Source: Antarctobacter albus
Lineage (GTDB): Bacteria; Pseudomonadota; Alphaproteobacteria; Rhodobacterales; Rhodobacteraceae
Reading direction: 5' to 3'
Length of the DNA stretch: 64,000 nt
NCBI RefSeq assembly: GCF_900101505.1
Contig: NZ_FMZI01000019.1
Location: 20,799-84,798 of the forward strand
The notes under the pieces are model-generated. The model saw only the letters and a list, made by a program, of their open reading frames with translations, was not told the DNA's origin and did not search any database. Below are positions 46,801-53,940 of the stretch, in pieces (positions within the stretch are counted from its first letter, which is position 1; each line of letters opens with the position of its first letter). Position numbers and translations under genes: made by a program.

Positions 46801-46964
46801 TGCTGTTCGAACAAAGCACGCAAGCGCAATTCCTGCGCCCCATCGTGGCCAGCCTCGCCTTTGGCCTGACCGGCGCGACATTGCTTGCACTCTTCGTCAG
46901 CCCGGCGGTCTTTGCCATCCTGCATGACCTGCGCCTGGTCCGGGCGGAAAAGGCCACGGATTGA
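43866..46964 (+). CDS. RND-family efflux pump, inner-membrane permease
   Basis: A 1032-residue proton-driven RND transporter (AcrB-like). ATG 43866 overlaps the adaptor stop; a GTG one codon earlier is possible. It has the usual two sets of six helices with large periplasmic loops. The TM4 proton-relay region reads VALLVAIGLLMDDAIVISEN with the paired Asp residues, and the C-terminal half has LVGLATLAGVVVNDSILLVT. The substrate is unknown; the early loop QRDTFPLTPPSQVEIRIAYP is typical of the HAE group. A hairpin at 47534-47558 probably ends the transcript after a long untranslated stretch. Confidence 0.92.
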   Translation: MIRLFALHPTAANILMLALAVLGLAALPTLQRDTFPLTPPSQVEIRIAYPGASPAEVETGICQVAEDPLRVVDNLVELSCLSRDNMAVITAEMVEGADMTRFHNDLKAAVDGIGTFPDRAEDPVTRVVERVASVASIAVTGPEDPHVLLAYADMLAERLRADPAISQVEIAGFSDREIVIELDAAALQRHGLRISDLGPLLTRNSLDMPAGTLEGRQGDAVIRFLGERRSIGEFARLPLTSSANGAEITLGEVAEISLVFSDPAQAAYYNGERAAIVQVNKSASQDALRVKAALDRIMAEAQAEAPGNIALAISQDSTMNIRDRLRIIAENGIQGLLLVLVVMWLFFGFRFSFWVAMGLPVSFLGTIFAMQLFGFTINMMTMVALLVAIGLLMDDAIVISENIVRRRQAGETAMQATVNGAVQVAPGVIASFLTTVMIVGPLAFMQGQIGAVLKYIPIVLVMTLIVSLVEAFLILPNHMHHSLSGELRPNRISRAVNGAFDWLRDRLVVPLSGLSLRYRYFTLGLAAFMVLISVAPYTGGFIKFQSFPALESDTVEARLLLVQGAPLERTEQRVARVVAALDKMNADLSPEQPGGQPLVQSYTITYSANADTPETGAHMATVSAKLLPAGVRTTEVTQIVDSWKKLVGPMPDMAAFRITDKERGAGGKPIDIRLQGNDLEALRATAREMRRFFREFEGVRDVTYDLQPGKTEYIVTLRPAAASALGVSAQAVATELRAGFRGDSPLEVRDGLGTLDIVARLSDENRMSLQDILDLRVPGAEGALVPLTAVADVRTGRGYASINRVDGQRTVAVQGAINPAVANARELMAALRADYLPGLADKRPGVTVTILGEAKDTATTGSSLARNMVIGLIVVYLILSFQFRSFVQPLVVVVAIPLSLIGVMWGHMALGLQISLPSLVGLATLAGVVVNDSILLVTFMKERVADGADMLAAGQAAVRDRFRAIFLTSLTTVVGLGPLLFEQSTQAQFLRPIVASLAFGLTGATLLALFVSPAVFAILHDLRLVRAEKATD

Positions 46965-47355
46965 AGGAAACAGGGCGCGGAAAAGGGGCACTGTTCGGCG
47001 TCATGCAACGGCTGCGAAGGATTGAAACGGAACGGCGAATACGCTGCTGGAAAGAGGCGGGCGAACAGGCTCATTCCCGCCAATATCCGGCGAAATGTCT
47101 TGCTGATGCGGGGAAAGTGGCAGGCCGCAGGGGAATCCGACCCGCGCAAATGACCTGCGCCCCTGCTGACCCCTGATGTCACCCCGGCGATGTGAGAAGG
47201 ACGGCGACCAGCATGGGCAAATGAACGGCAAGACCCTGACCGGGAAATCCGGTGGCGTCCAACCAGCCCGGGTTCGCAAACTTGATCTGGCGCCGGTCCG
47301 CGCTTCACCTGACCGGCCCGCGGTATGGCACGGCCACACCACAAGGACTTGAAAC

Positions 47356-47484
47356 ATGACCGCACCCGAGAGGTCGAAAGTCCCGGCATCGAAGGCTGCA
47401 GCCAAACGGGCACGCTGGCTCACTTACCGCATTGCGACCTGTTGCTTGCGGGTGCGAAACGGCGAAACCTCCCCGGAACGTTGA
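47356..47484 (+). CDS. Possible 42-residue basic small protein
   Basis: ATG 47356 is preceded by AAGGAC at 8 nt and encodes 42 residues rich in Lys, Arg and Ala (begins MTAPERSKVPASKAAAKRAR). There is no match to anything I know, no promoter I can point to, and the region is otherwise non-coding. It may be chance. Confidence 0.2.
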   Translation: MTAPERSKVPASKAAAKRARWLTYRIATCCLRVRNGETSPER

Positions 47485-47533
47485 CAGGCATCGGGGCGCT
47501 CCTGCCTCCGCCTCCGCCTCCGCGCGGGCGATC

Positions 47534-47558
47534 ACCGGCCCGGTGTCCCGGGGCCGGT
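47534..47558. terminator. Hairpin between convergent operons
   Basis: ACCGGCCC (47534-47541) pairs perfectly with GGGCCGGT (47551-47558). It lies 19 bp beyond the ABC ATPase stop on the minus strand and could serve either converging transcript. Only a short T-run (TTT at 47558-47560) follows on the plus strand. Confidence 0.5.
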
Positions 47559-47576
47559 TTGCCACGCGACGCGCGC

Positions 47577-48662
47577 TTAGTCGTTCAACACCGCCATGTG
47601 GTCGGCCTCCCAGCCGATCCAGATGGGATCACTGCCGACCGATTGACCGGTTTCCGCATCCACGTAGGCCTTGAGGATAGGTTCATCCTTGTCCCCGACG
47701 GCGATCTGCATCGCCATGCGCGAGCCAAGGAAGGTTTTTCCAACGACACGCCCTTGCACCGCATTTGCGGTTTGCGGGCGGTCGGCATGAAACCCGAGCT
47801 TCTCAAGCCGGACCGACGCGGTAATCGGCTTGCCCTCGGCGGGGATGCCGGCGGGCGCCTTGCCTTTGAGGGCCGTTCCTTCCCAATCCATGACAACCTT
47901 GTCGCCTTCCGTGCCGCGCATCCAGCCCGACAGAAGGTTCGTCTCTCCGATGAATTCAGCCACGAAGCGGCTGGCGGGGCGGAAATACAACTCTTCCGGT
48001 GTTCCGTCCTGTTCTACGCGGCCTTTGTTCATGACGACGATCCGGTCTGACATGGTCAACGCCTCTTCCTGGTCGTGGGTGACGAAGAAGAAGGTCTTGT
48101 TGGTGCGGCGCTGGATCGATTTCAGTTCCTGCTGAACCTGGCCGCGCAGCTTGGCGTCAAGAGCGCCCAGCGGTTCGTCAAGCAACAGGAGTGCCGGATC
48201 GGGCGCCAAGGCCCTCGCCAGCGCCACACGCTGTCGTTGACCGCCGGACAACTGCACCGGGTAGCGGCCAGCATAGCTGTCCAGTTCGAGGAAGGCCATG
48301 ATCTCTTGCAGGCGGCGCTTGATGTCCGCCTTGCCCATCCCCTTCAGCTCCAGTCCAAACGAAATATTCTGTGCCACCGTCATGTGCGGGAACAACGCAT
48401 AGTCCTGAAACACCATGTTTACGTGACGTTTCTCCGGTGGCTGGTTGGTGACGTCCTCACCGTCCAGGATCACCCGGCCGTGGGTCGGGCGCTCGAAGCC
48501 ACCGAGGATGCGCAGCGTCGTTGACTTGCCACAGCCCGAGGGGCCAAGGAAGGTGACGAACTCCCCCTGCGCGATATCCAGCGTCAGGTTGTCCAGCGCG
48601 ACGGTTTCGCCGAAATGCTTGGACAGGCCCTCGATGCGGACAAGAGGTTTCTGGTCGGTCAT
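47577..48662 (-). CDS. ABC transporter ATP-binding protein, polyamine/opine type
   Basis: A 361-residue ATPase of the PotA/FbpC class. It shows Walker A GPSGCGKSTT (near residue 38), the signature LSGGQRQRVALARAL, Walker B LLLLDEPLGALD, and the switch His in VTHDQEEAL. A C-terminal TOBE-like regulatory domain follows (about residues 270-360). It starts 3 bp after the last permease gene, as the final gene of the ten-gene operon that begins at 58247, and energises the importer built from the two permeases and the binding protein. Confidence 0.92.
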   Translation of the reverse strand: MTDQKPLVRIEGLSKHFGETVALDNLTLDIAQGEFVTFLGPSGCGKSTTLRILGGFERPTHGRVILDGEDVTNQPPEKRHVNMVFQDYALFPHMTVAQNISFGLELKGMGKADIKRRLQEIMAFLELDSYAGRYPVQLSGGQRQRVALARALAPDPALLLLDEPLGALDAKLRGQVQQELKSIQRRTNKTFFFVTHDQEEALTMSDRIVVMNKGRVEQDGTPEELYFRPASRFVAEFIGETNLLSGWMRGTEGDKVVMDWEGTALKGKAPAGIPAEGKPITASVRLEKLGFHADRPQTANAVQGRVVGKTFLGSRMAMQIAVGDKDEPILKAYVDAETGQSVGSDPIWIGWEADHMAVLND

Positions 48663-48665
48663 GGC

Positions 48666-49469
48666 TCAGGATTCCTTGTTCATACGGCGGGTGAAGCGTT
48701 CGGCCCAGACGCCGATCACGGCGGTCAGGATCAGCGCGACGGTCGCAATGGCATTGATTTCCGGGCTCATGCCCGAACGCAGCTTGGCAAAGATCAGCAC
48801 CGGCAATGTCGGCTCGTACCCGCCCAGGAAGAAGGAGCGGACGAAATCATCAAACGACAGCAACAGGCAGAAGATTGATGCGCCGAGGATGGCAGGCACC
48901 AGGTAGGGCAGCGTGATACGCGCAAAGGCGATAAGCGGATCGGCGCCAAGGTCGCGGGCGGCTTCGATCTGGCTCTTGGGCAGGGTCGACAGGCGCGCCA
49001 TGACCACCAGAACCACGAATGGCACGTTGTGGACCGCGTGCGCCCAGACGATGGCGCCCATGCCGGGTTCAATTCCCAGGTAGCGGGCATAGATCCGAAA
49101 GGCGATGGCCGAGATGATGCCGGGCACCAGCGCCGGCAGCACGGTCAGGCCAAAAGTCACACCGCGCCCGGTGAATTTGCGCCCTTCGAGCAGCACCGCG
49201 ATCCACGTGCCCACGATGACGGAGATCAGCGTCGACAACACCGCAATCGCCACCGAGTAACCGAAGGTCGAAAGCACCTCGGCATCGGCAAAGACACCGG
49301 TGTACCATTCGAGTGTCCATGACCGGATCGGGAAGCCGATGAACTTCGAGTCCTTGAAACCCATCAGCACCATCAGGATAAGCGGCACGAAGACATAGAG
49401 CACAAAGGCCCAGTAGACGCAGCTCAGGAAGATGCGGTTGCCGCGGAACAGTTCGACACGGTCGTTCAT
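48666..49469 (-). CDS. ABC transporter permease (PotC-like)
   Basis: A 267-residue inner-membrane permease with six predicted helices. ATG 49469 overlaps the upstream permease stop by 4 bp (ATGA) and begins MNDRVELFRGNRIFLSC; the frame is open further upstream only inside that gene. The EAA loop that contacts the ATPase reads IEAARDLGADPLIAFARITL. With its PotB-like partner it forms the channel of the importer. Confidence 0.9.
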   Translation of the reverse strand: MNDRVELFRGNRIFLSCVYWAFVLYVFVPLILMVLMGFKDSKFIGFPIRSWTLEWYTGVFADAEVLSTFGYSVAIAVLSTLISVIVGTWIAVLLEGRKFTGRGVTFGLTVLPALVPGIISAIAFRIYARYLGIEPGMGAIVWAHAVHNVPFVVLVVMARLSTLPKSQIEAARDLGADPLIAFARITLPYLVPAILGASIFCLLLSFDDFVRSFFLGGYEPTLPVLIFAKLRSGMSPEINAIATVALILTAVIGVWAERFTRRMNKES

Positions 49470-50452
49470 TTCTTCTCTCCCTTGCGAAGGGCATTCATCA
49501 GTTTCTGGAACACCGTGGTGATGATCAGCGCCGCCATGAACATGATCGTGGCAAAGGCCGCGCCAGTGGGCCATTCATCCCCGGCCACATGGAAAAAGCC
49601 CGCGATGGTTTCCGCAAAAACCGTGGTCGACGGCCCGCCCAGAAGAACAGGCGTGGCGTAGAACCCGGTCGATATCAGGAAGACCAGTGTACAGCCCGAG
49701 GAGATCCCCTCGATCGTCAACGGCAGCGACACGCGGCGGAACCTGGTCCAGGCGCCGGCGCCAAGATCGGCGGCTGCCTCGTTCATGCTTTTCGGCAGTT
49801 TCTCCAGCGCCGAATAGAGCGGCAGCAGCATGTAGAGCGCGGTCAGGTAGACGATGCCGACACCCATTGAAAAGCTGGTGTACATGAAAGGGATCGGCCG
49901 GTCGATCAGCCCCAGTGTCTTCAGCGCCAGGTTCACGGCGCCGGTGTTGCCCAGCAGGATCATGATCGCGTAAGTCCGCACGATCTCGCCCACCCAGAAC
50001 GGGATCAGCAGGAGCAACAGGAACAGCATCTGGTTCTTGCGGCTGACGTGCCGGGCCAGGAAGTAGGCCACCGGGTAGGTGATGATCAGCGTGCAGAAGG
50101 TAAAGACCCCGGCAAAGATCAGTGTCCGGAAAAACGGCATCCAAAAGATGCTGTCACCGAAGAAGCGGGCATAGTTTTCCAGCGTGAAATGCTGTTCCAC
50201 TCCGGGCGCGACCGGGTAGGCATCGGTCAGCGACACGCGCAACATCTGCAGCATCGGGCCAAGGTGCTGGGTCAGGATCCAGAGGATCGGGAAGGCGGCG
50301 AGGACAACAAACTGCCGGCGGGGCGAGGCCGTCGCCAGACGCATCATCGCGTGGTACGGCCCCCAAGAGGCCAAACGGCCCCAGAATGTCCGGTCCGAGG
50401 TCTCTTCTGCCATGGCTCGCCCGTCCTGTTGCGCGGATGCGTCATACGTCAT
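49466..50452 (-). CDS. ABC transporter permease (PotB-like)
   Basis: A 328-residue permease with an extended cytoplasmic N-terminus (about 45 residues) before the first helix (FVVLAAFPILWILTQHL). The coupling EAA loop is MNEAAADLGAGAWTRFRRVS. It is separated from the binding-protein gene by 75 bp containing a perfect-looking hairpin, and overlaps the PotC-like gene by 4 bp. Confidence 0.9.
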   Translation of the reverse strand: MTYDASAQQDGRAMAEETSDRTFWGRLASWGPYHAMMRLATASPRRQFVVLAAFPILWILTQHLGPMLQMLRVSLTDAYPVAPGVEQHFTLENYARFFGDSIFWMPFFRTLIFAGVFTFCTLIITYPVAYFLARHVSRKNQMLFLLLLLIPFWVGEIVRTYAIMILLGNTGAVNLALKTLGLIDRPIPFMYTSFSMGVGIVYLTALYMLLPLYSALEKLPKSMNEAAADLGAGAWTRFRRVSLPLTIEGISSGCTLVFLISTGFYATPVLLGGPSTTVFAETIAGFFHVAGDEWPTGAAFATIMFMAALIITTVFQKLMNALRKGEKK

Positions 50453-50479
50453 GAGGTCGTCTTTCGGAAGGTCAGGGCC

Positions 50480-50506
50480 CCTGCCCCGCGATCATCGCAG
50501 GGCAGG
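50480..50506 (-). other. Hairpin between binding-protein and permease genes
   Basis: On either strand, CCTGCCC pairs with GGGCAGG, and inside it GCGA pairs with TCGC around TCA, with one C/A mismatch. It has no U-run. The place and shape suit an RNA-stability or partial-termination element that raises binding-protein yield over the permeases. Confidence 0.6.
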
Positions 50507-50527
50507 AACAGGTTTCGGTTTGGCCGA

Positions 50528-51637
50528 TCAGGCCGCCTTGATGGCCTCGACGGCCGGGTCGACCAGCCCGTATTTCATCTCGTTCGCCTCGGCGCGGAAG
50601 AACTGCAGGTTGGCCAGCTGCTCGTCCGGGAAGGAAGTCGACTTCTTCTCGAGGTCGGTCAGGTAGTTCGACGCGTCCTTGTAGGTCGAGATGAAACCCG
50701 ACGCCTTGGTCATCGCCGCGCCGATTTCGGGCGACGACAGGATGGCATCGAGGAAGGTATAGGCATTGTCCGCGTTGGGCGCGTTGTTGGCGATGTTGTA
50801 GGTGTAGACAAAGCCGTAGGACCCTTCGCGCGGGATCGCCATGCCCAGCGGGAAGCCGTCATTGATCAGCGCCGCGGCAGGACCGTTCCAGGAATGGCCC
50901 AGCACGATGTCCTGGTTGACCATCATCTGCTGGAACTCGGCGCCGCCGTCGTAGTACTTGCGCACCAGAGGCTTCTTCTCGATCAGGAACTGCTTGGCTT
51001 CCTCGACGATCTCGGCGGCCTTGTCCGGGTCGTCGAGATAGGCGACCATGTTGCCGTCATAGCCTTTCATCAGCATGACGATCGACATCATGTCCTGGAT
51101 GATATAGGCGGTCTGGCCCTTGTATTTCTCGCTGAACAGCGTGTCCCAGGTCAGGGCCTCTTCCTCGCTGACGATCTCCGAGTTGTAGGACAGGACCTCC
51201 ATCCCCGAGAGGATCGGCGCCCCCCACTTGTTGCCGTTGATCGTGGACCAGTCGGATTCCGAGAAGGTCGGGTTGATCTTGTTCCAGTTGGTCAGACGGT
51301 CGGTGTCCAGCGGCGCCAGCAGCTCGCTGTCGATGAACTGCAGGAAGCGGTGGCCGGCGACGGTCATGATGTCGACAGTCGGGTTCGGTTGTTCCGCGGC
51401 CAGCAGGTTGAACTGCTTGCCCTGGTCGTCCACGAGACGGACGTTGACCTTGATGCCGGTCTCGGCCTCGAACTGTTCCTTGAAGGCCTCGGGCACGAAG
51501 TTGTTGTAGGTCCAGATGTTCACCTCGCCGCCCGACTGGGCGGAGGCGCGGCGCAGGTAGGCGGGCGAAGCCAAGGCCGCGCCGGTGGCGGCAGCCGTGC
51601 CCAAAAAGCGGCGACGGTTGAGGATCAGCTTGGTCAT
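50528..51637 (-). CDS. ABC transporter substrate-binding protein, polyamine/opine type
   Basis: A 369-residue extracytoplasmic binding protein of the PotD/PotF fold class. It has a Tat-type signal (NRRRFLGTAAATGAALASPA, with the twin Arg) ending near ASAQS, which is usual for binding proteins of roseobacters. The mature part starts VNIWTYNNFVPEAFKEQFEA and contains SGMEVLSYNSEIV and HSWNGPAAALINDGFPLG. The spermidine-binding residues are not clearly conserved, and the adjoining opine-dehydrogenase-like gene hints at a different amino-acid-derived ligand. Confidence 0.9.
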   Translation of the reverse strand: MTKLILNRRRFLGTAAATGAALASPAYLRRASAQSGGEVNIWTYNNFVPEAFKEQFEAETGIKVNVRLVDDQGKQFNLLAAEQPNPTVDIMTVAGHRFLQFIDSELLAPLDTDRLTNWNKINPTFSESDWSTINGNKWGAPILSGMEVLSYNSEIVSEEEALTWDTLFSEKYKGQTAYIIQDMMSIVMLMKGYDGNMVAYLDDPDKAAEIVEEAKQFLIEKKPLVRKYYDGGAEFQQMMVNQDIVLGHSWNGPAAALINDGFPLGMAIPREGSYGFVYTYNIANNAPNADNAYTFLDAILSSPEIGAAMTKASGFISTYKDASNYLTDLEKKSTSFPDEQLANLQFFRAEANEMKYGLVDPAVEAIKAA

Positions 51638-51687
51638 GATTGGTCTCCTTGTTGGTCCAGTGGTTTTTTGGTTACTCGTTACAGGTC

Positions 51688-52794
51688 TCAGGCGGCGTTT
51701 TCGGGCTGCCGCAGCAGTCCGGTTTTCGCTGCACGTTTCAGATCGTCAAGGCTGTAGCTGTCCAGATCAAGCGCCTTGAGGATCTCGTTTTCCGCCTCGA
51801 AATCCCGCCCGTACATGGCCGAGAAGATGCGGATGCCCGCCTCGTGCAGCGGCGCGGGGTGCCCGGTCAGCCGACCGAGTGCGGCGGTCAGCACCAGCCC
51901 GTAGGGCACGTCTTCGGTGACATAGCGGCTGTCGGCTGTCGCCGGCCCGGTTCCGCCATTGCCCTGCGCATGCATCTGCTGGTTCATCTCGGAAATCGAG
52001 GCGACGGGGACATGGAACGACAGGTGGAAATGCTCGAAGATCGTCTTGACCTCCAGCCCCAGTGCCTTGGCGATCTCAAGCCGTTCGAGATCGAGGTCCT
52101 CCAGCAGGCGGCCCACGGTCGGCGTGACGTTCTGGCCCTGCGACCAGTTCTCGCCGCGTTCCATCCGGGTGATGTTGCCCAGCGCGATGCCCATATGGTT
52201 CTGAGGGTTCAGGTTCGACAGCGAGATCGCCAGCAACCCGTCGCGCGGTTGGAACCGGTCACCGAACAGCTCCTTGCAAAGTGCCAGGGCCTCGTCCGAG
52301 CGGTCCCCGGGCACGGTGCAGAGGTCCACCTTGCTGCGCACGGTGTTGACCTTGACCTCGGCCCCCGACTGGCGCCGCCCGGTGCAGATCGTGGTGCCCC
52401 AGGCGGTGATCGGTACGGAAACTCCGCGATCCGCAAGCAACTGCATCAGGTAAACAGCCCCAAGCGAGGCATGGGAGGAGATGATGACCTGGTGGTGCGG
52501 CTCGATATGCGGGGCCAAAGCGTCCAGCACGGTTTTGTGGCCGTAACCCGGCAGGGCAATGATCAGCACGTCGTTCTCGCGCGCCAGCGTCGCGGCAGTG
52601 TCGGCGATCCGCGGGGTCAGCGAGGTCTCGACCGCGCCGGTCGCCGTCAGCGGAGCACCCTTGGCCAGATCGGCCGTACCAGCCCCCGAAGGGGACCACA
52701 GCATCGGGTCATGTCCCGCCTCGTGCAGCACCGCTGCCGTTCCGAAGGCGATCGCCCCCGCGCCTGCCAAACCTACTTTCTTGCTCACATCCAC
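51688..52794 (-). CDS. Opine (octopine/nopaline) dehydrogenase-family protein
   Basis: A 368-residue two-domain NAD(P)-dependent enzyme. The Rossmann loop is VGLAGAGAIAFGTAAVLHEA (residues about 7-26). The C-terminal helical domain of the octopine/nopaline dehydrogenase type follows (about 190-345), with a conserved HFHLSFHVPVAS-like segment. Family members join or split an amino acid and a 2-keto acid through a secondary-amine opine. Placed directly before an importer, oxidative cleavage of an imported secondary amine is a reasonable idea but is unproven. It lies 79 bp after the peroxidase-like gene. Confidence 0.85.
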   Translation of the reverse strand: MDVSKKVGLAGAGAIAFGTAAVLHEAGHDPMLWSPSGAGTADLAKGAPLTATGAVETSLTPRIADTAATLARENDVLIIALPGYGHKTVLDALAPHIEPHHQVIISSHASLGAVYLMQLLADRGVSVPITAWGTTICTGRRQSGAEVKVNTVRSKVDLCTVPGDRSDEALALCKELFGDRFQPRDGLLAISLSNLNPQNHMGIALGNITRMERGENWSQGQNVTPTVGRLLEDLDLERLEIAKALGLEVKTIFEHFHLSFHVPVASISEMNQQMHAQGNGGTGPATADSRYVTEDVPYGLVLTAALGRLTGHPAPLHEAGIRIFSAMYGRDFEAENEILKALDLDSYSLDDLKRAAKTGLLRQPENAA

Positions 52795-52873
52795 ACCTTC
52801 ATCGCTTGCGGTCTTTCACCCCCACATTACACCTACTTAACGGAATGTCATCCGCTATCTGGGAATTCATGGA

Positions 52874-53464
52874 TTATTTTCCGGAATCTTCGAGCCGCAC
52901 AGGGTCACCAAGCACATGCATCAGCCTGTTTGCCCAGCCGAACAAAGAGGCCGAAAGGATCAGATCCAGCACCTCCGCCTCGTCCAGCCCGGCCTCCTTC
53001 AGCGCCTGCATGTGTTCCGGCCCGGCCTGAGACGGGCATTCAGACAGCGCCACGGCAAAGCCGAAAATGGCCCGGTCGCGCGTATCCAGTTCCGCATTCG
53101 CGCCATCGCGGAACAGCTTGTCCGTCACTTCGGTCGATTTCTCGATCTGGGCGTGGCGCATGGCGTGGACGGCGGCACAATAGATACAGTGGTTGACCAT
53201 CGAGGCCCCAAGCGCACCCAGTTCCCGCTCGGATCGGCTCATACCGCCCTTGTCGTACATGATCGCGTTGAAAAGAGGCGAACGCACCTTCAGGCTTTCG
53301 ACATCATGCGCCAAAGTCAGAACGTACTCAGACACCTTGGTGTTCGAAGGTGTCACCTTGAGCGCATCCAGTTGTTCGGCGGAGGCTTCCTGAAGGTCAA
53401 CGGGCTTAACCCGCGGCTGCCAATGCGGCACGTTGCGGGTGAATTTCGTGATTACCTTGGTCAT
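52874..53464 (-). CDS. AhpD-like/carboxymuconolactone decarboxylase family, peroxidase-related protein
   Basis: A 196-residue all-helical protein with the AhpD redox motif: Cys93 and Cys96 in NHCIYCAAVHAMRH with His100 nearby, as in alkylhydroperoxidase D. This suggests thiol-dependent peroxide reduction or an electron-transfer role. It overlaps the cysteine-free CMD-like gene by 4 bp (ATGA), a pairing known from annotated families of alkylhydroperoxidase and CMD proteins encoded side by side. Together with the flavoprotein upstream it may clear peroxide made by that enzyme. Confidence 0.85.
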   Translation of the reverse strand: MTKVITKFTRNVPHWQPRVKPVDLQEASAEQLDALKVTPSNTKVSEYVLTLAHDVESLKVRSPLFNAIMYDKGGMSRSERELGALGASMVNHCIYCAAVHAMRHAQIEKSTEVTDKLFRDGANAELDTRDRAIFGFAVALSECPSQAGPEHMQALKEAGLDEAEVLDLILSASLFGWANRLMHVLGDPVRLEDSGK

Positions 53465-53940
53465 GCCGACATCCCTTTCATCAGGCGCAGCCCGGCGATG
53501 ACCCGGATCTGGTAGGCGAGAAAGGCATTCAGCTCGGCAAGACGGACGATATCGGCATCGGCCACGCCCGCAGATTGCAACGCCAGGATATCGTTGCCCG
53601 CGACCCGGCGGGTGTCGGCAGCCACCTTGTCCATGAACCCGACAACCTCGGCCAGGCCCTGCGCGGCCCCGTCTTCGGTGGGCTGGACCAGGGCGGCGAA
53701 ATCACCGGCGTCGGCGGCGTAGCGCGCCGCAAGCTCGGCTTCATCGTTGAGATTGGCGATCCTCGCGGCCAGCGCAGCACGCAAGCTATGGCTCCACGGT
53801 CCGGCATCCTTCGGACGCAGCACGGCCTCTTCTGCGGCCTGTGTCATCTCGAAGATGTTGGCGCGCCCCTCGACGGCGGCCTGTACAGCCGTGCCCACCC
53901 CGATATCTGCGCTGTTCAATGCGGTCGTATCCAATGCCAT
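53461..53940 (-). CDS. CMD-domain-like protein without cysteine
   Basis: A 159-residue Ala-rich helical protein that resembles the CMD (carboxymuconolactone decarboxylase) proteins paired with AhpD-like peroxidases. It contains no cysteine at all, so it cannot use the usual CxxC chemistry; a structural or partner role for the adjacent peroxidase-like protein is more likely. It starts one base inside the stop of the flavoprotein gene and overlaps the next gene by 4 bp. Family assignment is by context and overall pattern, and is less certain than for its neighbour. Confidence 0.7.
   Translation of the reverse strand: MALDTTALNSADIGVGTAVQAAVEGRANIFEMTQAAEEAVLRPKDAGPWSHSLRAALAARIANLNDEAELAARYAADAGDFAALVQPTEDGAAQGLAEVVGFMDKVAADTRRVAGNDILALQSAGVADADIVRLAELNAFLAYQIRVIAGLRLMKGMSA

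Larger units (their letters stand above)
46965..47576. other. 612-bp convergent gap
   Basis: The gap lies between the 3' ends of the RND gene and the ABC ATPase gene. Apart from one possible small ORF (47356-47484), a three-fold CCTCCG run near 47505-47525 and a hairpin at 47534-47558, I see nothing supported in it. Confidence 0.6.

Noticed and set aside
47500..47526. CCTCCG run as a possible tandem-repeat element or CRISPR-like unit
   Set aside because: Only about three units, with no spacers; simple-sequence chance in GC-rich DNA is sufficient.
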